Shown piece after piece: positions 12,901 to 24,900 of a stretch of DNA of 64,000 nucleotides; positions within the stretch are counted from its first letter, which is position 1, and each line of letters opens with the position of its first letter. The stretch lies in NCBI RefSeq assembly GCF_964204645.1, contig NC_134033.1, positions 6,110,231 through 6,174,230 of the forward strand, in the 5' to 3' direction. The translations under genes and the position numbers were made by a program. The notes beneath the pieces were generated by a model. It saw only the letters and a program-made list of their open reading frames with translations. It was not told the origin of the DNA and made no database searches. This stretch comes from Tubulanus polymorphus. Lineage: Eukaryota > Nemertea > Palaeonemertea > Tubulaniformes > Tubulanidae.

Positions 12901-15900
12901 GTTTCAACTTCCCTACATACGGTGCAAGGTCTATCTGCCTTGGGTATTTTTCTATGCCTGCCAATCTCAATAAGTAGCGGGTGAGCGCTGACTCATAGTC
13001 TGGACAAGGCAGATATATAATCTTTTGGAATATTGAGTAAAAGATATTTTTCCAAACAAAATTCCTGGATTACTGGTTAACATTATCAGGCAGCAGAGAC
13101 ACACATTATCAGGCAGCAGAGACACACCTAGGTCACACCATGGGAATGCAACCTATTAGCATGCTGCAGGTGACTCCCAAAAATATCTGGTGTTTACAAT
13201 ATGAGAGAAACATTGATTCACTCCACTGTGAACATCCAGTACCTTTTACTAGATAGCCTACATATACAAAATGCCTCTTTAATTCTTGAATCCTTTGGTT
13301 TAGTATCTACAGGAAATGACCACGAGATTCAGATTTCCATTCCCGTTATGACTAAACCATTTAAAACGATTGCAGAATCAATGATATAAAGAATCATATT
13401 CACCTGTGTTTGACCAATAGTTTAGTTGTGGGCCATCCACAATAATTGTAAACAATATAAAGAAAATACTGTAGCTAGTGGGATGCTGATCTCAAGTGTC
13501 TACCGCCCGGTTTATTGGCATCCATACTCCTCAGCCTTTAAATATTATAAAGCCATCAAAAAATGTGCTAGCTCTTACATTGTGTATTTCAATGCAAGAA
13601 GGTCGCAAAATTGAGCTGTCTATTTGATAGACAGACTTATCAACTATTGTTGTTAAAGTTGACGTAATGATTACAGCTGAAGTAATGATTACGTCAACTG
13701 GATATATCCTGACTCCAAGGCTTGCAACAGACAACTAGTTGTTTATTTCAGTCGATCCAACGAAGCTATATCAACACCACTTTCAGTAACTTCTTTCATA
13801 GCAGTGACCGGGTACATCAATTCTGAGACGTTTCTCAGTCACTGCTTTGTTCCATGTTTCTACCCATTTTGTTCCCAATGTAGCTAGTTTGTGTGTAAAA
13901 TAAAGTTATTCCAGTTTCGGAATTTCGAGCTGTTTGTTGAGTCCTTACTCTTTCGATCTGTTCTGGATTTCCGACGTTGACCATTTTTCGCAAATTGGAC
14001 CTAAACTAATGTTGCTTAACTATTAGTGCAGCATATTACATCAACTAAGCCAGACTCCTTACTGACGGAAATCAAATATGCATACATTAAGCATAATGGT
14101 TAGGCTGCATCAACGGTGTCTCCTAAAGCTAACGTCTAACCAGCAAGGGTACTTCGCTTAACCCTACGGGCCCAACATACTTCCATCTTCTCCAAGGAAG
14201 CAAATGAAGTAGCCATCTTGGGTACCACCATCAGATTAATTTCCTAATGATGCATCTCAACAGACCAACATTCTAGGGATCTTCAGAGAGTGAAATTGTA
14301 GTTTGAAATTTTCAGCTTCAGCCCTTTTGGTGACTTATTTCAAAGCCAAAATATCTCTAACCCTTCCTTTTTTATTGAAGATGCTAGTTGGCAGGCATCG
14401 AATATCAAATCTGGTCTAGTTTGACGACCATGCCATAGATGACATACTTTTTCTCATTGTTTTCTTGACAATCTTTCTGCTTCTATCCACGGACACTACC
14501 AATTTTTAGGAATTCCAAATTTTTGTTATGAAAATCCTTATCAAGTGTCGTGACATCTTGTGATATGTTTAGATGCATACCAACATATCTGAATGCGTGT
14601 AGGCCTACATATTCCCTTCAAGTGATACATTTTTCTTGAATCTCACTGATGACCGTCTCTTCAAAGAATTTATCACCTCTCCATAGAAAATCATCAACAT
14701 GACAAAATAGTATGCCAGTAAGTAAACCTTCCCTTCTAGCCAATAGAAAACAGGTGGGTCATATTAACCCCTGTTCATTCAGTCAGAAACCTAGGTGTTA
14801 TTTTCGATGACAACATGTCTATCTCTAAACATATTAATAAGTTATGCTCTACCACTTACAGATTAGTAGAATTAGACAATTTTTAGACCAAGTCACCGCT
14901 GAACGCCTCATTCATGCTTTTGTAACCACTCGTCTCGATTACTGTAATTCTTTGCGATTTGGTCTACCAAAAAAAAAATTCTCTGCAGCTCGTGTCGTTA
15001 GCCGCAACTCAAAACTCTGTCATATAACATCAATTCTTCATGACCTTCACTGGCTCCCAATAAATCCCGTATCCAGTTTAAAATCCTAGTCTGAAACATT
15101 CAAATCCCTAAACAGTCTTGCACCACAATATCTACAGTCACTTGTGCACTATAAATCATCCGCTAGAGTTTTAGGATCCAACAATCAACCCCTGCTCTTA
15201 TTCCCTGCGTTATTCTTGTCTCAGCCGGAATAGAGCTTTCGCATACTCTGCGCCAGTACTCTGGAATACTTTACCCAGTCCAAATAAATCTTGTCCATCA
15301 ATCGATGATTTTAAATCTAATCTCAAAACCCATTTGTTCATCAAAGCTTTTAATTAACCTTGTTTTAGTTTTCTCTGCTTCTATGTTCTCTTTTTATGGA
15401 TGATGTGAAGCCAATGAGCAGATTTTATATGGATTTTAGGCTGAATAAATCATTAGTATTATTTATCATATTGACATATCCTTGCTCCTCGACCAGACGA
15501 AGTTGACTTCACCTTCTTATACCAACACAGAGAACATCATTTTGAGGCCATAAATTTGACGTAACAAATTATCAATTCATTGAACAAATCAGCATTCAAA
15601 TTTTTTGCAACGTCATTGAGACAAAAATAAGAAAAGAGTAAGAAATGACCGAGTGACAGATCAAAAAACTTGAAGTTGTAAACAATTATAACAATGTATA
15701 AACCCACAGCATTTCACTGACATCAGTAAGGAGACAAACTGACGGCTATTTTCATAACCTGCAGCAAATGCCATGGCTTAAATTCTTGATCATATTAGAA
15801 TACTTTAACGAAGATTTTCATTGAAATGACGGTTTCAGTTTGGAAGCTGTGTGCAAGAAGTTCCCAAATCGTACGACCTTAAGTCAAATAATCAGTGTCA

Positions 15901-18900
15901 CAAACCGTTGATCAAAATCTGATATCTAGGGGTTTAACTCGTAGCTCTACGTAGCTCTATTGTTGTCGAAGTATACTGTACTGTAATCCCCTTTTTTACG
16001 CTATGAATTTCCTGCAATAAAACTAGTTTGTATACCTTGTTCTCGTCACAATACGCCACCAGCCTACTTGACGGATGGATCTCGATTCATAGTTTAGCTA
16101 TAAAAGGATTATGGGAGTTGCTTTTAGTCACTGGAAAGCTTTTTTGGAGTTAATTTCATGATTTTGCTTTAGTGTAGTTCTAATCAGTGGGTTATTAATG
16201 ATCAACAGCGTCATATAGATTTTTGCGTCCTTAATTTTTACATTTCTTCGTAGGTTTATTCAAAATCTGGGAAAAGGAGGGATTGTAGTGTCATTGTATT
16301 AGTATTAGATAACTCCGTCTCCAGGTTGTATATGTACTTTATACCCTAAAAGTAACTTTATCCATATTGCATCCAGCGTTCATTAGCGATCATTGCGTTT
16401 TTGATCACGGTTCGAATTCAACGCGTTTTGCTAATTACATGCTTGAAATACACACAGTAACATTATAAATGCCAAGTATGGTGCAATATGGCGTTTTGAT
16501 GCACCCATAAGCGTGCAGAGAAGCGTGGTTTACCAGGGCTTAGGCGAGCGATTTTGAAACACATATTTGTCCCGGATGAGTACCAAACGCGTTCGGAATC
16601 AAAGAATTACAGAATGCGATTCGAATGATACAAAACTAAACACTAACGAAAACGAAGTTAATTTTAGTCTAGGCTGTATACTATAATCTAGTGTATACTG
16701 GCAGCAGTTACGTGGTATCAAAGACGATTGTACGTATTGTCGGTAGCTTTGTTGTTCGTGTTTAATCAGTTGAATGGGAGAGCAAGCACGTCACAACACT
16801 GCTACCACCCAAAAACATAATAGTCTCTTAAACTCGGCGCGGAATTTCGAACTTCCCAGGCAATACAGATAAAAGTTTACCATCGGGTTGATGAATAAAA
16901 AAACATAAGATATAGAAGAACTCGCGCGGCGTAGTTCGGAAAGAACGGGGTCATTCTCATAATCGACGTAACCGCTTTCCCAAAAATTTGTGTGGAAAAC
17001 GTAGGGTAAACTTGTTAGGAGGAATACAATACTAACAAGAATTAGGAGAATCGTGAGGGAAATTTCTCGCTGGTGCAATTTCGTGTCAGACGAAGTACTT
17101 TGGCGCTGTTTCTTGCTCTTCAGTATAATTCTGGCCATTAAGATGTTGAGAATCAGCAGGACCGGAAATGGTGTATATACGGAATAAATCACGTCGAACA
17201 TGTTGAACACGTCCCTCCAGATGCCTTCCAGTTGAAGTCTGCAGAACGGTTCACCACCATAGATCGGTGTCTCCAATCCACCGTAGATCAACAGATGTGA
17301 ATAGCATAGTGCAACAAATATAAACACAAACAACACAACCCATTTTGCTCGTTTCACTGTGCACCAGATCTTTGCCTTTAGTGGGAATTGTATGGCTATG
17401 AATCTATCGACCGTTACGACGACTAGCAGACTGTTCGACATTGCAAAACTGAAATAGTCTTCGACATAGTAGATTTTACAGAATGCGTTCGAAATCAAGT
17501 CGGGCCGGTTGTTTTCCAGGTAACTGAGCAATAACACGACAGCCAGTAAGTTGGTATCAAAAACCGACAAGAATCTGAGGTAGAAGGACGTTGTTAGACC
17601 ACAATAACGCGGTGAGCTGAGCACTACGATAGCTAAGATGTTTGCCGGTATGCCCAGCCCTATTATGACTGGTGGGAAATACCGGTTGAATAATACGCTT
17701 ACATATCGAATCGACTCTAAAATGGTCGTGTTATTCCAGTCTGAAAAAGACATACTAGCTCAATTTCCTTCAATTGTCAAGTATTCAAGAATGGTGAAGC
17801 TCGCAGATTTCAGAAACTCAGATGTGTAGGAAGCACCCTCTATCTATTCAAACATATCCTAATGCAACTCGACTATGGCACACCATTGATTAAGCAATTG
17901 CTTAAACAAAGCGATAATTTATTTCTTTTCAGACATTGTAGAATCAAGAACTGAAATTGTTCTAAATCAATACTGGAACCTAGCAGTAAAGAGGGGTTAA
18001 ATTATACATAAAAGCATAATTATCTTAAAACAACTATGAGAAAATATGAAATTCCAAAATTATCTTGAGGTGTTTTTACTCAATGACGAGTGAGATTAGT
18101 TGTTATAGCCTAGGGCTAGGTGCATTTTAACAACACTAAATTTCCATGATAAATGTTGTATACATTTCAACTATATTCTATATTCCTTTAATGTTTAAAT
18201 GTTCACTTGCAATAGCTCTTTGTTTCTTGAGTTTGTCTGTATCTAATGCGTTAATTGTTGTTTGTCTCACTGTCATGTCACTGCTCGTCACCTTTGTTTT
18301 TGTATCATTTTCCATGTCTCCACCTGTTTAGTATCTCCATGTATATAAATAGTTTGTGTATTCCAAGCTGCTAGTTAAGTCTCACTCTCTTTGTTCTGTT
18401 TCGGATTTCCGACGTCGACCATTCTTCACGAATAGGACCGAAAAATAGCTTTGCTAAAGCATACTTGAAAAATGTTACGAACACTAGCCAAAGTAACGTA
18501 TATCCTTCCAATATCCTACGAAAGACCTAGCAATGGGTCGCGACTGGTGAGTAAAAATACAAAGTCCACAATCACAAAGCCGAAAAGTTTAAAATATTGT
18601 TGTTATTGTGATAGTGGAATTTACATTTTTCCTCAGTCGAATCTTTTGGCCATCACAAGAGAAATCCTACAATAATTCAGTCAAAGATGAAAAGTTCTTA
18701 ACAGAAGAGGATATTTCTGGAGCAACGTTTCGACTAAATGCTATTAGCCATCATCAGGCATACTGGGAACAAAATTATATAACAAATCTTTTGGCCATCT
18801 AAGAAAGGTCATGTCATTACATTATTGAAGGCGTATACTGGTTGACTGAATCCAAATGTTCTCAATACAATCAGGCAGTGGAGACACAGGCTAGGTCACA

Positions 18901-21900
18901 CTATGGGAATGCAAGCATGCTGCAGGTGACTCTCCCAAAAATATGTGGCATTCACACATTGGAAGTGTTATGTAAAGAGTATCATCCTTCGAGAGAGAGG
19001 CAGAGAAGAGATTTATTCAGTCCACTGTGAACGTCCAGTAAAATAGATACTTCTTTATTCTTACAGCTTGGTCAAGTAATTACAGGAAATGACCACAAGT
19101 TTCAGATTTCCATTCCGGTGGGGTTGGAAGTGCAGCGACTGCTGTGGCGAAAGCCGCGGCAATAATTTACTGAATGACTTTTTTTTTCAATTAAAATCTT
19201 TTGTTTTTTTTTCAATTGAAGTCAATTCGCCGCGGCAACAGTAAGAATCTGTCGAAAATCGGCATTTGGCCGCAGCAATAAAACATTGCATCCATCATGC
19301 CTGCATTCTCATTATAACTCAACCATCTAAGATAACGTCCAAACTTGATATTAAGAATCTTATGAATTTGTCAGATTTTCCTGTGTTTGACCAACAATTA
19401 TGGCCATACACACTCATGGTAAATATTATAACAAGAGAACCTTGAACCTTCATGACGCAGTAGAAGAAGAATGATTCAGTATTCAAAGTTTTACAGAAAG
19501 ATTTACATTGTAAGATGTAACAAGTTTTAAAATAGTTAAGATGGTGTAAGCTATGTGGCGATAATGTTCATTTTCTGTTAACATATAATGTTCATTTTCT
19601 GTTAACATATCCTTACATGAAAAGACAAGTCCATTTTAGCTGCCCAGCAGAGATTCGAAAAAATGCCAAAAAAATGCATCAAGAATTGGTGTAGGTATCG
19701 TGCTGAAAAGAAATCCAAGATGGATGGCAACCCCGGTGGCCATACTTGAACTCAATTTTCAATAAGGGGTAGACATTTCACCTAACAAAATTCTTACACC
19801 TTCAAGATTCGACCTGGCTGATGACCTCCATATACAAAAGGCATGGACAGCTTACCTACCCTGATCCTCACACCAAATTTTGTGGAAATCCATCAAGTAT
19901 TGCGGTCTGCATCGTGCAAACAAGAAATTCAAAATGGCCACCCGAATGGCAGCCATATTTGATCACCAATGACATTTTTTTACAATAGGGGTGGACATCT
20001 CACCAGACCCAATCTTCAAGCTAATTTTCAAAAAGATTCATCGCAAATTACAGGCGAATTACTGTGTCAAATTCAATTCCAGAGGGCCTGGCCATTTTGA
20101 AAAACCAGCACAGATGCCTATTAAAATCATATGTAATTAAAAAATCAGTGCTTATTAGTTTGATGTCCCTGTTTTCATCGCGCACGTGGTTAAAATTATT
20201 GTTTACATCGAATGTCTTCAACAGCTGATACAACCGCACCCGCATCTGTCAATCATCTTTATTGATTCATACCCGGTATTCTAAAATGCTCACTATGAAA
20301 AAACTATGCGGAATCCGGAATTTTTCAGTAGAATGTCAGACACTAGGTACCTTTCTTTAAAGGTTTATTTGTTGTATTATATTAACAATCAGTTATATAG
20401 TACTTTATTCATAACTTTGAAGCGGCGCTCCGACAGCGAACGCTCAAGCAAGGTCAGTCACGTAGGCCAACGATAACACGACACGGTTTTGCCGGTTAAG
20501 AGCGTCTCTCCACATAAATTAGAGGGACTGTAATGGACCATTTGTTGACATTCACCTTTAATAAACTTCGTATGGATACAATCAAGATAATTCCACCCTA
20601 TAATTCCACTATTCAATGATCGATGCGCAGCTTAGACATGGCGCCGCCATTCAATACGCTAGTCACGATGTATCTCTACACACATCAAAATCACACTTGA
20701 ATTATAAGTGTTGACTTATGAGAAACGATCGAAATCTAGCAATTTTGTTGGGAAAATAGCAGCACTATAGTCGAAAAAAAAGTTGATAAACCACCTCCGA
20801 CTGTCTAATCATTTAAAAGCTTTGCCTTCACATGGAACTATTTCCGCCTTATTACAGGTGCACTCTGCCGCCGTGATTCGCCCATTCAACGATATTAACT
20901 TTCCCACGGTCTTACTATCGGCATTTTCTAATAATTTGGGAAACATTTACTAAAAGCGAAATTTCACACTCTGCATTAATAAGATTAGAGTATTTATTCG
21001 TTTGACAAATCTTCCTCTGAACTCCCAACAACAAGTTATAAGTGGCGACACGAAAATGACGTCATCGACTCACTACCATCTTATAACCTTCATGACGTAC
21101 TGTAGTACTGTAGCTACTGCATCTTAAGTGTTTGCCACCCAGTTCACTGGCACCAATACTCCTTGGCCTTTTTAAGAATTTACAAAGCCATCAAGAGTAT
21201 CCAGATGACAGCTCTTTGTTACACCTAGAGCCAGGTGTCGGTCGACCTTGCGACGCGATCGTCGGATTGTGTCACAAGTGGGGCGTAAGTCGGTTGTGTT
21301 GTAAGTCGATTTCCAGCGACTGTGTGCGACTAGTTGCTCCCAGTCGCAAGAGAGCGTAGGTCGGTTGAGACGATTGCGTCGCGTCGCATAGACTAGAACA
21401 TGTGCGACTCATTGCGACTGGTGTTGCTGCCAGTCGCAACCCGTCGCTGGCAGTCGCAAGGTAGAGTAGGTCATGAGTCGTTGCGACGATGGCGGTCGCA
21501 GTGAGTCGCGTCGCAGTGAGTCACAAGCCGTGGCAAGGCCAGCCTACGCCCGGCTTTAGCGTACACAAATTAAAAACGTGAATTCATACCTCCTCCTACT
21601 GTCCCCCTGATACTTGTTTTCAGAGCTTCGCCTAAGACATTTTAATTGAAAATGAACTAAAAACACCAGACATTAGATATTCATATATCAGGAATTGTGA
21701 ACCGACTCATATTACAGTACTATACTATTATATTACAGCACCAAACGAACCAAAACTGTTCAAACTCAAAACGATTCAAATGTCAAAATAATCCTCTTTC
21801 ATAGTTGTATATTAAGCTCCAAATAAATGTTCTCAGTCAGTCAATATACAGAAACCAGGTCTTGTTCCGTTGTTTCTTACCAACAACCTTTCGATCACAG

Positions 21901-24900
21901 TATCATTACAGTCGATCACCAACAATATCAGCTCACATTCAAAAACTGATTGTCCACACCTCACGCACACATTCAGAACCTCACTAGAGACATTTTACAT
22001 TGAAAATTAACTACAAACACCGGACATTTTATCAGGACACTTTCAAAAGGCAATACTTATTTGTAATACAAGATGATTGGCACCCTCAATCCCTGTAAGA
22101 CATAATCAAATCACATGCAATGTTATTCAAAATTGGTTGAATCTCCTCCTGCACTGAACAGGGAAATCGCGTATTTTATGAACAATAGACTCTTCCGGAA
22201 AACATGGCTAAAAGGAACTGATCCTTAATACATTAATACAGTGACATTATAAGTGGGGCGGATCTAGGAAAACAGGAGGGCCGCGGTCCAGAAGGAAACC
22301 ATTTCTCGGAAAAAGCAGCCAAGTCATAGACAACTAGCAGGATCCCAATATCAAGATATTTTTGAAGGAATACATCAGACAAGATACATACTCCGAGGGC
22401 ATGAGTGAGCATAAGTGTCAAATTTGCAGGTTTTAACAATTTCTGCCTTGACAAAAAGAGCAACCTTAGTGCGAGGGCAGGGGTCCAGACCCCCTCAACC
22501 ACTCGTGATTTCCCCTCAATCCATCCCTAATAAGGACTAGAAGCGGCCAACATACTATGGACTGGTCTTATCTATATAAATCCAACTTACTTTATCGTTT
22601 CAAGGAATTCTTTTCGCACAAATATTTCTTCAGGAATTCGACTGAGAATCTTTTTCAGCGCCGTCGAGCGCGCGTTCAGATCTCGGAACGGCTCCTCCGG
22701 CCGACTGATGTGAAATTCTGGAAAATGAAAATGGATGTAGGCCTACAATCATGTGAATGAGTCAAAAGCTGTAAACAGGGACTCTGCAATCTGTGGAAAC
22801 CGACCATTCCACTCATAGCAAGTGGTCCACCAGGTGACACTAATATGCAGTAGGACAAAAACTACTGCGGCAATATAGGATTCCACTTGTGGCTCGTGAG
22901 GATCCACAAGGTGTCATTAGCATTGTGCAGCAGGACATTAACTACTCTGGCAATAGAGGTTTTCACTTGTGGTGAGGATCCATCAGATGTCACCAGTGTA
23001 CAATAGGACATAAACTACTGTGGCAATGAAGGATTCCACTATTGGCAAGTCAGGATTCACCTGCTACAGTGGAACTCATCAAAACGAATTTCAAGGGATC
23101 AGAAATTTAGTTTCGCTGATTGGGATGTAGGTTAATTCTAGGTTTGCAACTAATAACCATCAATTATTATGATGAGATTCCGTTAGGCCTATATATAAAG
23201 ACCATGTTGTAACTTACCGTCAATTTCGCGGTTACCTTCAAGACGTAATAGAGTTTCACACATGTCGATGTTATTGTGAACTTCGGCTTTTTCCAGAATG
23301 GCTCTCACGAAATCATACATCGATCCCGGATGATGTTTCTCCAACTGAAAAAATAACGCAGAAAATTAAACTCGGCTTACACAACGTTGTGCCTTGAGAT
23401 TTTACTCTAAACTGCAAAACATCAATAAAAGTATCTGATTACGGTCTGTGCTTAGAAGTTTTTTTGTTTTTGTTATCGATTACAACAGAATTAAATTTTT
23501 AGCTGTAAGCTACTTGGTATCTAACAGCTTTTGAGTATCTGCATCCAGATACGTACAAATCAATCTGCAGCCTGGAGGCACATTCACCATTTTGGGCGAT
23601 CAGTTTTTGAAAATGAGTAGATGAAATTTCTTACATCTGGGTCCGCTTTCACAAAAAAGTTAAACTCTAACTTTCAGTTTTATTGCTGTTGGTAACTTTA
23701 TGGTTCAATGAGGACGTCAATTGAAACTTAACCAATTTAAGCTTTAAACTTTTTCCTGAAACTGAGCCCTGGTGATTGTAGTTCATTTACAACTAAAAAT
23801 GTCTCAAAAGAAGTCCCGACACGTGTGAAGTCATCCTCACCCGGACGGGATTCGAACCTGGATGGCATGGACATTCGCCATGGTATGAAACCCTGCCACA
23901 CTAGACAGAGTGCGCAAATACATGCGCAGCTTAGATCACGTCATTTTCAGTCAATCAGATACCCCATTTTATTTTCACCCAGATTTTTCCCATTTATAGT
24001 TCCTCCATGAAATTTGCCCCAGCTATCAAACAAAGAGCAATTGTAATCGTGCTGCAAATGTTCATGAAGAAACCTGCACACGCAGTCTCGTGTGACGGGG
24101 TTTCGTGGTGGCTGATTCTAGCTATGTCATCAGGTTCAAATCCCTGCCCGGAAAGGATGGTGTGAAGTGTGGATGATCGAAGAATGGTGATAAAGTATCG
24201 AACGCCTTTCGGGGAGTGGAGTCTGGGTTCGAGTAGCAACCAAAGAGATCTGGGGGTGTTTCATGTTTGTTTTTAGCGATTTCTTACCTTGGTAAACGCA
24301 GAGCGTAAAGTCTGTGTGGCTGCCATATCTTTCTGTTCCAGCTGCAAAAACATTAACAAATATTTTACGGATACGCAACTCCAGGAAAACCTATCATGCA
24401 CGTAGTTGGATTAAGAGTGCGCTTGCCATGTCACTAGCATTCTTTCAGAAAATAACACTGGATTTCTTCTCAGATGCAATTAAAACCGATCCTAAATTTC
24501 TCAAGATTCTACGACTGATGAATGAAAACACTAGATTGGAACTCTTAAAAGATCGACCAGAGATTGTCAACAGAAATGAATTGCCTAATGCTTTAGGCCT
24601 ATGTCTATCGAAAATTAACTAAATTCTCAACTAGTCGTCCTATTGTTATGCATGATATCTGGCAGGATAGCTGATGGCCAGGTCCTCATTGTAAGAATCT
24701 TTATTAAATTCGCAGGTCGACAAAGCATTTACTAGAGTAGCATCGTACAGTAGACTCCGCTCGTCAAAATATTATTCGTGACACTAGAAATACATACATA
24801 GCATCCAGCTCGGATATCAATCACTCAAGTCGACCACATTTTAACAGTCCCAAAAGATCTGACTTTAGCAAAGTCATTAATAGGAATGACTATCCATTTA

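Noticed and set aside
23840-23900. A tRNA gene at the GGATTCGAACC word
   Set aside because: Only the B-box region is tRNA-like; no cloverleaf can be drawn by eye with flanking sequence. Treated as SINE debris.
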